DNA of 64,000 bases, taken from NCBI RefSeq assembly GCF_001441535.1, contig NZ_LMAU01000002.1:434001-498000 (forward strand), in the 5' to 3' direction. The position numbers and the translations under genes were made by a program. This DNA comes from Tsuneonella troitsensis. GTDB lineage: Bacteria; Pseudomonadota; Alphaproteobacteria; Sphingomonadales; Sphingomonadaceae. The first letter of the stretch is position 1. Each line of letters begins with the position of its first letter. The notes under the pieces are model-generated. The model was not told the DNA's origin. It saw nothing but the letters and a program-made list of their open reading frames with translations, and searched no databases. Below, in pieces: positions 42,990 to 52,246 of the stretch.

Positions 42990-45900
42990 ATGCTCATCAG
43001 GCGGCTCAAGCTCAGCGGGTTCAAGAGCTTTGTCGAGCCGTCCGAACTGCGCATCGAGCCGGGGCTGACCGGGGTCGTCGGACCCAACGGCTGCGGCAAG
43101 TCGAACCTGCTCGAAGCGATCCGCTGGGTCATGGGCGAAAACTCGCCCAAGTCGATGCGGTCGGGCGGGATGGACGACGTCATCTTCGCCGGCACCGCCA
43201 GCCGTCCGCCGCGCGACTTTGCCGAGGTCGTGCTGACCGGCCAGGGCAGCGACGGTGAGGAACTCGAAGTCATCCGCCGGATCGAGCGCGGCGCCGGCAG
43301 CGCATACCGCGTCAACGGGCGCGACGTGCGGGCCAAGGACGTGGCGCTGACCTTTGCCGATGCGGCGACCGGCGCGCATTCGCCCGCGCTCGTCAGCCAG
43401 GGCAAGATCGCGCAAGTCATCGCCGCCAAACCCGCCGAACGCCGGATGATGCTGGAAGAGGCGGCGGGTATCGCCGGCCTCCACGTCCGCCGCCGCGATG
43501 CAGAGGGCAAGCTCCGCCAGACCGAGGCGAACCTCGCGCGGCTGGAAGACCTGATGGCGGGCCTCGACAGCCAGATCGCCTCGCTGCGCCGTCAGGCCAA
43601 GCAGGCCGAGCGGTACAAGGCCCTGTCCGACCAGATCCGCGTCGCCGAAGCGCGCCTGCTGTTCGCCCGCTGGCGCGACGCGGCTGCGGCTGCCGAAACG
43701 GCTCGCAGCGAGGCAAAGGCGGCGGACGAACGGGTGACCACCGCACAGGCCGCGACCGCCGACGCGCAGAAGGCGCAGGCGGGGACCGCCGCGGCGCTGG
43801 CCGAAGCGCGCGACGAGCTTGCCGACCGACGCGACGATGCCAGTGCCCACGGCCATCGCATGGCTGCGCTCTCGAGCCAGCTCGAAGCGGCCGAGCAGCG
43901 CCTCGCCGACCTCGACCGGCAGAAGGCCCGCCTCGAAGAGGATCGCGGCGATGCCGACCGACTGACCCGCGATGCGGCCGAGGCGCTGGCACGGCTGGAA
44001 AAGGAGCTGGCCGCCAACGCCGCTGCGCTGGCGGCGGACGAGACGCGCAGGCCTTCGCTGGCCGCCAGGCTGGAGGACGCCGAACGCGCCAGCCGCGCAG
44101 CCGAACTGGCTCTGGCCAAGGCGACCGCCGATCAGGCCGGCGTCGAAGCCGAATGGCGCGTGGCCGAAGCCGAAGTTGCGCAGACGCAGGCGCGAATGGC
44201 CCGGATCGACGCCGAGGCGCGCCGCCAGCTCGACGCGCGCGAGGCGTTGTCCCGCGCCGGCAATGTCGACGCCGCGGTCGTCGATGCCCAGCGAGAGGTC
44301 GAACGGACGGCGGCTAAGCTCGGCGAATTGCGTGCCGCGCTCGAAGACAAGCGCATCCGCAAGGAATCGCTGCAGTCCGCGCGCGACGATGCAGCCTCGA
44401 CGCTTGCCGCTGCGCGGGCCGACATCGCCGGACTCGAACGCGAATACCAGGCACTCGACCGCGACCGGCAGGCGCGGGCGAAGCTGGCGGCGGGACGCCA
44501 GGGTTTGCCGACCGCGCTCGACCGGATACGCGCCGCTCCGGGATATGAGCGCGCCGTCGCCGCGGTCCTCGGTCGCGATGCGCGCTCGCCGCTCGGCGCA
44601 CCCTCCGGCGATGGTGAAGGCCGGTTTTGGACGGGCTCGACCGCCCCTGCCGCGGTGCCGGACTCACTGGCGCGGCACGTTACCGACTGCCCGCCCGAAC
44701 TCGCGGCGCGGCTGGCGCTGGTCCACGTCGTCGAGCGGGACGATGCGCGCACACTCGGTCCCGGCGAATGGCTCGTCACGAAAGCGGGCGCGCTGCGTCG
44801 GTGGGACGGCTTCGTGGCACGCGGCGAAGGCGCGGCGGAGGCGGCGCGGCTCGAGGCCGAAAATCGCATCGCCGAACTCGAGGCCCTGCTGCCTCCCCGG
44901 CGCGAAGCGCTCGACGTCGCGGAGCGGGCCCAGGCGAACGCGCAGGAAGAACTCGCAACGCTGCAGCGCGAACTCGTCGGCGACGAACGCGGCGTGCAGG
45001 AGGCGGTCGAGGCCGAGCGCGGCGCGCTGCGATGGCTGGACCAGGCCGAAGCGGCGCGTGAGCGCCACGCTGCGCGGCTGGCTGAACTCAAGGCCACGGA
45101 AGGCGATCTTGCCGAGCAGCGCGAGACCGCCCACGCCGATCTGGTGGCGGCGCAAGAGAGGCGCGACGCACTGCCGCCGCCCGACGCTGGGCGTGCCACG
45201 CTCGATGCCGCGCGCGCCCGGAACGAGGCGGCCCGGTCCGCGGTGCAGGCCGCCACGGGAGAGCTTGCCGCGCACGATCAGGGGCTCGCGGTCACAAGCG
45301 AGCGGACGGCGGCCCAGCGATCCGATATCGCAAGTTGGCAGGCCCGGTCGGGCGAGGCCGCCCGCCGCCTGTCGGACATGAGCCGCCGGTTCGAGGAAAT
45401 CGAGCAGGAGCGCAGCGTCGTCGCCGCCAAGCCCGAGGGACTGGTGCGCGAGATCGAGCGCGGCGACGCGGTGCGCGCGCGGCTGACCGCGGAGCTTTCC
45501 GAGGCCGAGGGCACGGTGGCCACGGCGCAGGCCGCCGCCCAAGCCGCCGACCGTGCGCTCGCAGACGCGACCGAAGCGCTGGCCTCGGCCCGCGAAGCGC
45601 GCGCCGGCCTCGCCGCGCGGGCCGAAAACGAAGAACAGCGCCGCGAGGAAATGGCGCGCATCTCGAGCGAACGCTTCCAGTGCCCGCCCCCGCTGCTGGC
45701 GGACCGGATCGGCTTCGACGCGTCCGAGGTGAAGAACGCCGGGCTCGAAGGCGAGGAGATGGAGCGCCTGACCGCCAGCCGCGAACGGATCGGCCCCGTG
45801 AACCTCGTCGCAGCCGACGAACTGGAACGGATCGAGGCCGAACACGGCAGCAGCGCCGCCGAACAGGCGGAACTGGCCGAAGCGGTCAACCGCCTGCGTG

Positions 45901-46412
45901 GATCGATCGGCAACCTCAACCGAGAGGGCCGCGAGCGGCTGCGCGCCGCGTTCGAACAGGTCGATACCCACTTCCGCCGCCTGTTCACCCGGCTGTTCGA
46001 GGGGGGACAGGCGCATCTGGCGCTGATCGACAGCGACGACCCGCTCGACGCCGGGCTGGAAATCTTCGCCCAGCCTCCCGGCAAGCGCCTGCAGTCGCTG
46101 ACCCTGCTTTCGGGCGGAGAGCAGGCGCTGACCGCCATCGCGCTGATCTTCGCGCTGTTTCTGACCAACCCGGCGCCGATCTGCGTGCTCGACGAGGTCG
46201 ACGCCCCGCTCGACGATGCCAACATCGATCGCTTCTGCGACCTGCTCGATTCGATGGTGGCTGAGACCGACACCCGATACCTGATCGTGACTCACAACGC
46301 GGTGACGATGAGCCGGATGCACCGCTTGTTCGGGGTCACGATGGTGGAGCGCGGCATCAGCCGCCTCGTCAGCGTGGATCTGGGGCAGGCGGAGCTGCTC
46401 GCGGCCGAATAA
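42990..46412 (+). CDS. smc: Chromosome segregation protein SMC
   Basis: The 1140-residue SMC ATPase compacts and segregates the chromosome with ScpA and ScpB. It has Walker A GPNGCGKSNLLEAIRW at 31-38 onward, long Ala/Glu/Arg-rich coiled coils (about 160-500 and 640-960), a hinge (about 505-620) that looks short and poorly conserved (GYERAVAAVLGRDARSPL), the signature LLSGGEQALTAIALIFA, and Walker B CVLDEVDAPLDDANIDRF. The coiled coils give long open frames on the other strands, which are shadows. ScpA and ScpB are not in the window. Confidence 0.97.
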   Translation: MLIRRLKLSGFKSFVEPSELRIEPGLTGVVGPNGCGKSNLLEAIRWVMGENSPKSMRSGGMDDVIFAGTASRPPRDFAEVVLTGQGSDGEELEVIRRIERGAGSAYRVNGRDVRAKDVALTFADAATGAHSPALVSQGKIAQVIAAKPAERRMMLEEAAGIAGLHVRRRDAEGKLRQTEANLARLEDLMAGLDSQIASLRRQAKQAERYKALSDQIRVAEARLLFARWRDAAAAAETARSEAKAADERVTTAQAATADAQKAQAGTAAALAEARDELADRRDDASAHGHRMAALSSQLEAAEQRLADLDRQKARLEEDRGDADRLTRDAAEALARLEKELAANAAALAADETRRPSLAARLEDAERASRAAELALAKATADQAGVEAEWRVAEAEVAQTQARMARIDAEARRQLDAREALSRAGNVDAAVVDAQREVERTAAKLGELRAALEDKRIRKESLQSARDDAASTLAAARADIAGLEREYQALDRDRQARAKLAAGRQGLPTALDRIRAAPGYERAVAAVLGRDARSPLGAPSGDGEGRFWTGSTAPAAVPDSLARHVTDCPPELAARLALVHVVERDDARTLGPGEWLVTKAGALRRWDGFVARGEGAAEAARLEAENRIAELEALLPPRREALDVAERAQANAQEELATLQRELVGDERGVQEAVEAERGALRWLDQAEAARERHAARLAELKATEGDLAEQRETAHADLVAAQERRDALPPPDAGRATLDAARARNEAARSAVQAATGELAAHDQGLAVTSERTAAQRSDIASWQARSGEAARRLSDMSRRFEEIEQERSVVAAKPEGLVREIERGDAVRARLTAELSEAEGTVATAQAAAQAADRALADATEALASAREARAGLAARAENEEQRREEMARISSERFQCPPPLLADRIGFDASEVKNAGLEGEEMERLTASRERIGPVNLVAADELERIEAEHGSSAAEQAELAEAVNRLRGSIGNLNREGRERLRAAFEQVDTHFRRLFTRLFEGGQAHLALIDSDDPLDAGLEIFAQPPGKRLQSLTLLSGGEQALTAIALIFALFLTNPAPICVLDEVDAPLDDANIDRFCDLLDSMVAETDTRYLIVTHNAVTMSRMHRLFGVTMVERGISRLVSVDLGQAELLAAE

Positions 46413-46434
46413 TCGCGATTCCTGCAATCGCGAT
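46412..46434 (+). other. Self-complementary repeat between smc and the flippase gene
   Basis: ATCGCGAT occurs twice (46412-46419 and 46427-46434), 7 nt apart. Each copy is itself a palindrome, so the pair can form a stem. No U-run; function unknown. Confidence 0.3.
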
Positions 46435-46453
46435 CGCCCTGTAAGGGCTGGCG

Positions 46454-47257
46454 ATGGACAGCCAGTTGATCGTGATCTGCCTGCTTACGGCGGGCATCAA
46501 CCTCATCGGGACGCTTGCATACGGCGCACGAATCGCGGGCGTCCGCACGCGGCGGATCGCGATGAGCTTTGCCCTGTTCAACATCCTGGTGCTCGTCTCA
46601 CGGATGTCGAACAGCTTCCTGGGCCCGTTCTTGGCCAAACGGATCGAAGTGCGTCTGGCAGATGGCGGCGGCAGCGCCTTGCTCGGCGATTTCCGCATAG
46701 TGCTGGCGTCGGCGTCGATCGCGGTATTCGTCGGCATCTTGCTCGTGCCCACGTCGCAGCGCCTGTTCGTGCGCGCGATCGGGTATTTCCAAGAGCATCG
46801 CTCGACCACCCGCATGATCCTGCGCACGGCGACCCCCGCGGGCTTGCGCACCGTTCGCGACTCGATCGCCCTGCCCAGCACCGGCCAGTTCCGCGCCCTC
46901 GCCAAGCCGCGCGGGGTGAGTTGGGGCGTGCTGCTGGCCAATTGCCTGGCCCAGGCGCTGCTGACCGTGGGCGTCCTTGCGTCGCTGTATGCGGGTTACA
47001 TCAACCCCGAATTCCGCGTCACCGCATCGCAGCTATCGGCCGTCATCAACGGTCTGGCGACGATCCTGCTGTTCGCCCTGATCGATCCGCAGTTGTCGGT
47101 GATGACCGATGACGTGATCGAGGGCAAAGTGCCCGAAACGGTGTTCCGCCGGACGATCGTGTGGATTTCGTTCAGCCGACTGGTCGGCACCTTGCTGGCG
47201 CAAGCGGTGTTCGTCCCAGCCGCGCTCGCGATCGCCTGGGTGGCGAACTACGTCTGA
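46454..47257 (+). CDS. amj: Amj-type lipid II flippase (DUF2837)
   Basis: The 267-residue protein has about six membrane segments and resembles Amj (alternate to MurJ; YdaH) of Bacillus: LIGTLAYGARIAGVRTRRIA, FALFNILVLVSRMSNSFLGP, and later AQAVFVPAALAIAWV. Amj flips the peptidoglycan precursor lipid II across the inner membrane independently of MurJ. The start ATG at 46454 follows TAAGGGCTGGCG, a reasonable site. It is 41 bp after smc and converges on merR. Occurrence of Amj in an alphaproteobacterium and its relation to the organism's own MurJ deserve attention. Confidence 0.85.
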   Translation: MDSQLIVICLLTAGINLIGTLAYGARIAGVRTRRIAMSFALFNILVLVSRMSNSFLGPFLAKRIEVRLADGGGSALLGDFRIVLASASIAVFVGILLVPTSQRLFVRAIGYFQEHRSTTRMILRTATPAGLRTVRDSIALPSTGQFRALAKPRGVSWGVLLANCLAQALLTVGVLASLYAGYINPEFRVTASQLSAVINGLATILLFALIDPQLSVMTDDVIEGKVPETVFRRTIVWISFSRLVGTLLAQAVFVPAALAIAWVANYV

Positions 47258-47266
47258 CCTCCGCGC

Positions 47267-47689
47267 CTAGCGCGCGATGGCATCGGCGAGCCGTTCGCGA
47301 ATCGACCTGAGGCGCGCGATCGCCTCCTGCCGCGAACTATCGGAAGTCGCACTGCTGGTTGCAGCCTGCAACACGCCGGGTGCCGGATCCACGTTGCCGC
47401 CGGTCCGTTCGCCGGTGCCGCCCCGCCAATCCTTCAGCGCCGCCTTGGCTCCCCGGAGGGTATAGCCTTCGCGGTTCACCAGCCGGTCAATCTCCTGGAC
47501 CAGTGCGATATCCTCGGATCGGTAATAGCGCCTACCGCCGCTGCGCTTGAGCGGCTGGAGCATCGGAAACTGGCCTTCCCAGTAGCGCAGCACGTGCGAC
47601 TTGATGCCGAGCGCGTCGCCGACCTCGCCGATCGTTCGCAAGGCGCCTGCGTCCTTGCCGTCGTCGAAAGTGGCGACCATTCGCTCCAT
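47267..47689 (-). CDS. MerR-family transcriptional regulator
   Basis: The 140-residue protein has a MerR winged HTH with the HTH start TIGEVGDALGIKSHVLRYWE (W in place of the common E-x-R pattern), RRYYRSEDIALVQEIDRLV, and a short Ser/Gly-rich tail. This form, encoded directly after ihfA in the plsX-fabH-ihfA block, is conserved in alphaproteobacteria. The start codon is 1 nt after the ihfA stop (TAG G ATG), so the two are coupled. The effector and regulon are unknown; no metal-binding Cys array is present. Confidence 0.92.
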   Translation of the reverse strand: MERMVATFDDGKDAGALRTIGEVGDALGIKSHVLRYWEGQFPMLQPLKRSGGRRYYRSEDIALVQEIDRLVNREGYTLRGAKAALKDWRGGTGERTGGNVDPAPGVLQAATSSATSDSSRQEAIARLRSIRERLADAIAR

Positions 47690-47690
47690 C

Positions 47691-47990
47691 CTATCCCTTG
47701 GCCACTCGTTCCTTGAGCAGCTGGCTCGCGCGAAAAGTCATCACCCGGCGCGGCGTAATCGGAACCTCGACCCCGGTCTTCGGATTGCGGCCAACGCGTT
47801 CCTTCTTGTCGCGAAGGACGAAGGTCCCGAAGCCCGAAATCTTGACGTTTTCGCCTTTCGACATGGCTTCGCACATATGCCGCAGGATCGCTTCGACCAG
47901 GTCGAGCGACTCCGCCCGACTGAAGCCCAGCTTGCGGTTGATCGTGTCTGCCAAGTCAGCGCGAGTCAGCGTGCCCACCGAACGCATCAT
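47691..47990 (-). CDS. ihfA: Integration host factor subunit alpha
   Basis: The 99-residue HU/IHF-family DNA-bending protein has [20 protein letters not shown], the beta-arm region with [20 protein letters not shown] and [18 protein letters not shown] typical of IhfA. With IhfB it forms a heterodimer that bends DNA about 180 degrees at specific sites and supports transcription, replication and recombination. Two adjacent ATGs (47990, 47987) precede [18 protein letters not shown]17-TAGGAT promoter is found in the 106 bp between fabH and ihfA. Confidence 0.96.
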   Translation of the reverse strand: MMRSVGTLTRADLADTINRKLGFSRAESLDLVEAILRHMCEAMSKGENVKISGFGTFVLRDKKERVGRNPKTGVEVPITPRRVMTFRASQLLKERVAKG

Positions 47991-48038
47991 ATCGCGGGGT
48001 CCTTCCTAAGGATGACGGCGCGACCCGAACTACGAGTT

Positions 48039-48067
48039 ATCCTAACGAATTTCGCGGTTTGCTGCAA
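48039..48067 (-). promoter_or_regulatory. Candidate promoter of ihfA-merR
   Basis: On the minus strand TTGCAG (48067-48062), 17 nt, TAGGAT (48044-48039), giving a leader of about 45 nt that includes the ribosome-binding site AGGAAGGA. Confidence 0.5.
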
Positions 48068-48096
48068 TGGACGCTGCAAAATTATGCGCGGGCGGC

Positions 48097-49062
48097 CTAC
48101 ATTCGGACGAGGCTGGCGCCCCAGGTGAAGCCGCCGCCCATCGCTTCGAACATCACCAGGTCGCCCGGTTTGATCCGGCCGTCGCGCACTGCGGTGTCGA
48201 ATGCGAGCGGAACCGACGCCGCGGATGTGTTCGCGTGCCGGTCCACGGTGACGATGACCTTGCCCGGCTCCAGACCCAGTTTCCGCGCCGTAGCATCGAG
48301 GATGCGGGCGTTCGCCTGATGTGGCACGACCCAGTCGATATCCGCGACGGCAAAGCCGGTTTCGGCCAGCACCGTCTCCAGCACCGAGGCCAGATTGGTG
48401 ACGGCGTGGCGGAAAACCTCCCGCCCCTTCATGCGAAGTTTGCCCACGGTCCCGGTCGTCGAGGGACCGCCATCGACATAGAGCAGTTCGTTGTGCGCTC
48501 CGTCCGCGTGAAGCTGGGTAAAGATCACGCCCGGACCGTCCTCGGCCACGTCCTGCGCCTCGAGCACGATCGCCCCGGCACCGTCGCCGAACAGGACGCA
48601 GGTCGTGCGGTCCTCCCAGTCGAGGATACGGCTGAACGTCTCGGCCCCGATCACCAGCGCGCGCTTGGCCATCCCTGCCCGCAGCATCGAATCGGCGGTG
48701 GCGAGCGCGTAGAGAAAGCCCGAACACACCGCGGCCACATCGAACGCGATGCCGCCATGACAGCCGATGAGGTCCTGCACCTTGGTGGCGGTGGCGGGAA
48801 ACGTCTGGTCGGGGGTGGCCGTCGCAAGGACGATCAGGCCGATGTCGCTGGGGACAAGTCCGGCGGACTCGAGCGCCTTGGTCGCAGCCTCGGCAGCGAG
48901 CGTGGCGGTCGTCTCCCCCTCGCCCGCGATATGGCGGTTGCGGATGCCCGTCCGCTCGACGATCCATTCGTCGCTGGTGTCGACCATCAGCGCCATTTCG
49001 GCGTTGGGCACCGCGCGCTTCGGCAATGCCGAACCGCTGCCCCGCACGACGGAGCGAATCAC
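48097..49062 (-). CDS. fabH: Beta-ketoacyl-ACP synthase III
   Basis: FabH starts fatty acid elongation by condensing acetyl-CoA with malonyl-ACP. The 321-residue protein has the Cys-His-Asn triad: C113 in [13 protein letters not shown], His in [11 protein letters not shown], and Asn in [13 protein letters not shown]. The N-terminal [17 protein letters not shown]-type motif is present, as is the C-terminal [13 protein letters not shown]. The start is GTG at 49062, overlapping the plsX stop as GTGA; the pair forms the conserved rpmF-plsX-fabH operon. Confidence 0.97.
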   Translation of the reverse strand: MIRSVVRGSGSALPKRAVPNAEMALMVDTSDEWIVERTGIRNRHIAGEGETTATLAAEAATKALESAGLVPSDIGLIVLATATPDQTFPATATKVQDLIGCHGGIAFDVAAVCSGFLYALATADSMLRAGMAKRALVIGAETFSRILDWEDRTTCVLFGDGAGAIVLEAQDVAEDGPGVIFTQLHADGAHNELLYVDGGPSTTGTVGKLRMKGREVFRHAVTNLASVLETVLAETGFAVADIDWVVPHQANARILDATARKLGLEPGKVIVTVDRHANTSAASVPLAFDTAVRDGRIKPGDLVMFEAMGGGFTWGASLVRM

Positions 49063-50123
49063 GCCGCCTGTCCCGCCGACGTATTGCGCTTGATGTTCGA
49101 CTTTTCGCCCAGCGCGGCCAGATCGGCGGAGATGCGCTGGGTCAGGTCATCCTCGAGCAGGCGCGCCGCAACGTCGACCGCATTGGCCACGCCCGCCGCG
49201 CTGGCGCTGCCGTGGCTTTTCACGACCACGCCGTTGAGGCCGAGGAATACCGCGCCGTTGTGGTTGTTTGGGTCGAGATGGTGGCGCAGCAGCTCGGTCG
49301 CCGGACGGCTGACCAGGAAACCGATCTTGGACCTCAGCGAGCTGGTGAACGCGTTGCGCAGAAGGTCGGTCACGAAGCGCGCCGCGCCCTCGATCGCCTT
49401 CAGCGCGATGTTGCCCGAGAAACCGTCGGTCACGACGACGTCGCACGACCCGCGGTTGATCTTGTCCGCCTCGATGAAGCCGTCGAAGCTGAGCGACAGG
49501 TTCTTGGCCGCGGCGCGGAGCTGCTGGGCGGCGGCCTGAAGCTCCTCGGTGCCCTTGAGCTCCTCGGTGCCGATGTTGAGCAGGCGCACGCGCGGCTCTT
49601 CACGCCCGGTCACGATACGCGAATAGGCCGCGCCCATGACCGCGAACTGGACGAGGTTGCGGGCGTCGCACTCGGTATTGGCACCCAGGTCGAGCATGAT
49701 CACGTCGTTGTCGCCGAGGCTCGGCAACAGGGCGGCGAGCGCGGGCCGGTCGATCCCCGGCATCGTGCGCAGCGCAAGCTTGCTCATCGCCATCAGCGCG
49801 CCGGTGTTGCCCGCGCTGACCGCGGCGCCCGCGTCGCCCGCCTTCACCGCGTTGACGGCAAGGCCCATGCTGGTGGTCTTGGCGCGCCGGATCGCCTTGG
49901 ACGGTTTTTCGTCGCCGGTGACGACGCCATCGCAGTGGAGGATTTCGGAAGCGCCGCGCAAGCTGGGGTGCGCGTCGAGCGCGGCCTTGATACGCGGCTC
50001 GTCGCCGACCAGCAGGAACTTGAATTTGTCGTGGCGCCGGCGGGCCAGGGCCGCGCCGGATACCATCGTCTGCACGCCTTCGTCCCCGCCCATCGCATCG
50101 ACGGCGATACGCGGGAGGGACAT
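49059..50123 (-). CDS. plsX: Phosphate acyltransferase PlsX
   Basis: PlsX makes acyl-phosphate from acyl-ACP, the donor used by PlsY at the start of this window. The 354-residue protein shows the family landmarks [40 protein letters not shown] and [20 protein letters not shown], and the closing [12 protein letters not shown]. It associates peripherally with the membrane. It lies 24 bp after rpmF and overlaps fabH by 4 nt. All three are presumably transcribed from the promoter upstream of rpmF. Confidence 0.97.
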   Translation of the reverse strand: MSLPRIAVDAMGGDEGVQTMVSGAALARRRHDKFKFLLVGDEPRIKAALDAHPSLRGASEILHCDGVVTGDEKPSKAIRRAKTTSMGLAVNAVKAGDAGAAVSAGNTGALMAMSKLALRTMPGIDRPALAALLPSLGDNDVIMLDLGANTECDARNLVQFAVMGAAYSRIVTGREEPRVRLLNIGTEELKGTEELQAAAQQLRAAAKNLSLSFDGFIEADKINRGSCDVVVTDGFSGNIALKAIEGAARFVTDLLRNAFTSSLRSKIGFLVSRPATELLRHHLDPNNHNGAVFLGLNGVVVKSHGSASAAGVANAVDVAARLLEDDLTQRISADLAALGEKSNIKRNTSAGQAA

Positions 50124-50147
50124 AAGCGCAGCTACCCTATGCGGCCG

Positions 50148-50327
50148 TCAGAGGCCGACGGCGACGACTTCGCGGCCGTTGTAGTGCCCGCAGTGCGAGC
50201 AGAGGTTGTGCGGGCGCTTGAGCTCACCGCAGTTCGAGCATTCGTGGAATGCCTCGACCTTCAGCGAATCGTGCGACCGGCGCATACCCCGGCGGCTGGG
50301 CGAAACTTTTCTTTTTGGGACGGCCAT
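50148..50327 (-). CDS. rpmF: 50S ribosomal protein L32
   Basis: This 59-residue gene starts at the ATG at 50327. The product begins [20 protein letters not shown] and contains the zinc-ribbon cysteines of [18 protein letters not shown], then ends [12 protein letters not shown]. This is a complete L32 with both CxxC pairs, so it is the zinc-binding form. It belongs to the large ribosomal subunit and leads the conserved rpmF-plsX-fabH operon on the minus strand. Confidence 0.97.
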   Translation of the reverse strand: MAVPKRKVSPSRRGMRRSHDSLKVEAFHECSNCGELKRPHNLCSHCGHYNGREVVAVGL

Positions 50328-50455
50328 GGTGGCACCTATTCCGTAAATAATTCAAGAGCGATTGCGGTTCGCCCTAGGCCAAGGCCCTGCAGCGCACAAC
50401 CCGTATCGGGCCGGTGCGCGGCGACTAGGGACCCAGCCGTGGCGGGAAGGCGCGC

Positions 50456-50483
50456 CCTATAGCGAAAAACACGTCCGTTGCAA
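50456..50483 (-). promoter_or_regulatory. Candidate promoter of the rpmF-plsX-fabH operon
   Basis: On the minus strand TTGCAA (50483-50478), 16 nt, TATAGG (50461-50456). The leader to the rpmF ATG would be about 120 nt. TTGCAA is self-complementary and could in principle serve the divergent MAPEG gene too. Confidence 0.5.
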
Positions 50484-50541
50484 GCGCGCCCCGCTGTGCT
50501 AGCCAGCGCGCCTTCGGATCGCAATTTGAAATGGGGCGAAC

Positions 50542-50934
50542 ATGATCCTTCCGGTTACCTTGTGCGCTGCGGCTGCCGCGGCGATCATCAACATCTGGCT
50601 GTCGATCCGCATCGGCCAACTGCGGGTCCGTCACAAGGTGTCGATCGGCGACGATGCCGGCGGCCCGTTGACCGCACGGATGCGCGCCCAGCTCAATTTC
50701 GTCGAGAACACCGCCTTCGTGCTGATCCTGATCGCCGCTATCGAGATTTCCGGAAAAGGCCAGCCCTGGCTCGCCTGGGTCGCCGCAGCCTACATGCTGG
50801 GCCGCGTGGCGCACGGCCTGGGCATGGACGGCGGCGCGCTCGGCAAGGGGCGCTCGGTCGGAACTGCGATCACTATGCTGACCCAGCTTGGCCTGGCAGT
50901 GGTCGCGGTGTTGATCGCGATGGGTCGGATGTAG
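50542..50934 (+). CDS. MAPEG-family membrane protein (third member in the window)
   Basis: The 130-residue protein has four hydrophobic helices and the MAPEG signature ARMRAQLNFVENTAFVLILI together with YMLGRVAHGLGM. It is much closer to the classic bacterial MAPEG (YecN-like) form than the tandem pair near 12 kb. The ATG follows GGGGCGAAC. The function is unknown; YecN-type proteins are proposed to act on glutathione-linked or lipid substrates. It is divergent from rpmF across 214 bp and convergent with a GNAT gene. Confidence 0.9.
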   Translation: MILPVTLCAAAAAAIINIWLSIRIGQLRVRHKVSIGDDAGGPLTARMRAQLNFVENTAFVLILIAAIEISGKGQPWLAWVAAAYMLGRVAHGLGMDGGALGKGRSVGTAITMLTQLGLAVVAVLIAMGRM

Positions 50935-50947
50935 CGACGGGCGGCGT

Positions 50948-51406
50948 CTAAAAAGCCAGCCGCATTGTCACCGCCGGCCCGAAGCGCGTCTGCTGCGCGC
51001 CGGTGACGACAAAGCCGCATGCCTCGTAGAATTCATGCGCGGTGGGGCTGGCGATCACGCTGATCGCCCGGGCGCCCTTCTCGTCGGCAATCTCGCGAGC
51101 CTTGGCGATCAAAGACTGGCCGAAGCCGCGACGCCATGACCGCGGATCGACAAAAAGGCCATCGAGTTCCAGTTCGTCCACCACCCCGGCGGGCATCAGC
51201 ACCATGAAGGCCCTGACACAACCGTGTGCCTCGGCAAGGTGAACCCAGCCCGCGGCAATGTGCTCGGCTGGCAGGGCTATCGCATCGGGATGTTCCAGCA
51301 GCGCCTCGCGGTAATCGTCCAGCGCTAAAGATGCGGAACGCTGAAGGTCTTCGAGAAGTCCACGCTCTTCGGACTCGGCTGGACGAATGGTGAGCCCCGG
51401 CGTCAT
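50948..51406 (-). CDS. GNAT-family N-acetyltransferase
   Basis: The 152-residue protein has the GNAT acetyl-CoA loop in FVDPRSWRRGFGQSLIAKAR and the C-terminal ARAISVIASPTAHEFYEACGF motif. It starts at ATG 51406, preceded by CGGAGCA. It is 14 bp after the MBL hydrolase gene on the same strand, so the two are probably cotranscribed. The acetyl acceptor is unknown. It is not closely related to the RimI-like protein at 25.3 kb. Confidence 0.9.
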   Translation of the reverse strand: MTPGLTIRPAESEERGLLEDLQRSASLALDDYREALLEHPDAIALPAEHIAAGWVHLAEAHGCVRAFMVLMPAGVVDELELDGLFVDPRSWRRGFGQSLIAKAREIADEKGARAISVIASPTAHEFYEACGFVVTGAQQTRFGPAVTMRLAF

Positions 51407-51420
51407 TGCTCCGCAGCCGC

Positions 51421-52107
51421 TCAACTCAGCGCGTAATCGCTCACGAACGCGTTCGTCTGCCGTTCCCGCCCGAAGGTGCTCGTCGGGCCGTGGCCGGGAA
51501 TGAATGTCACGTCGTTGCCCAGCGGCCAGAGCTTCTGGGTGATCGCGTCGAGCAGGTCCTGGTGGTTGCCCATCGGGAAGTCGGTGCGGCCGATGCTGCC
51601 CTGGAACAACACGTCGCCGACGATCGCGAATTTGCTCGGGCGGTGGAAGAAGACCACGTGGCCCGGCGTGTGGCCGGGGCAGTGGATCACTTCGAGCGTC
51701 AGTTCGCCCACGGTGACGGTATCGCCGTCTTCCAGCCAGCGGTCCGGCTCGAACACCTCGGCGTGCATGCCGTACTTGCCGCCGTCCTCGTCGAGGCGGC
51801 TGATCCAGAACCGGTCGGCCTCGTGCGGGCCCTCGATCTTCAGGCCCAGTTCCTTCGCCAGCATCCCGGTCTGCCCGCAATGATCGAGGTGGCCGTGCGT
51901 CACCAGCAGCTTTTCCAGCGTGACCCCCGCCCGCTCGACGCCGAGCTTCAACTTGTCGAGGTCGCCGCCGGGATCCACCAGCGCGCCCTTCATCGTCTTG
52001 GTGCACCAGATCAGCGAGCAGTTCTGCTGCAGCGGCGTGACCGGGATGATCGCGGCGCGCATCGGCGGTACGGGTTGGGGCGGCACGGGCTGGGATTGGT
52101 TCGTCAT
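51421..52107 (-). CDS. MBL-fold hydrolase, glyoxalase II-like (YcbL type)
   Basis: The 228-residue protein has the metallo-beta-lactamase zinc motif THGHLDHCGQTGML, the second histidine in IHCPGHTPGHVVFF, and the bridging Asp in FAIVGDVLFQGSIGRTDFP. The latter and the C-terminal GHGPTSTFGRERQTN are typical of YcbL/type II glyoxalase II-like proteins that hydrolyse thioesters such as S-lactoylglutathione. The start is placed at ATG 52107; the frame is open to 52155. It is followed by the GNAT gene. Confidence 0.93.
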   Translation of the reverse strand: MTNQSQPVPPQPVPPMRAAIIPVTPLQQNCSLIWCTKTMKGALVDPGGDLDKLKLGVERAGVTLEKLLVTHGHLDHCGQTGMLAKELGLKIEGPHEADRFWISRLDEDGGKYGMHAEVFEPDRWLEDGDTVTVGELTLEVIHCPGHTPGHVVFFHRPSKFAIVGDVLFQGSIGRTDFPMGNHQDLLDAITQKLWPLGNDVTFIPGHGPTSTFGRERQTNAFVSDYALS

Positions 52108-52246
52108 CGGGAAACAGGTGACGACGCGCGGCGAATATTGCAAGCTGCCGGCCACGATCGGACCATAACAGATCGGGATCGCTTCAATTGCCGCGAACGG
52201 GCCCGTGGATCGCGTGGACCCGTTCGGACCCTGATGGAGCGCATGA

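Noticed and set aside
44664-46427. 587-residue minus-strand frame
   Set aside because: Shadow of the smc coiled coil and head domain.
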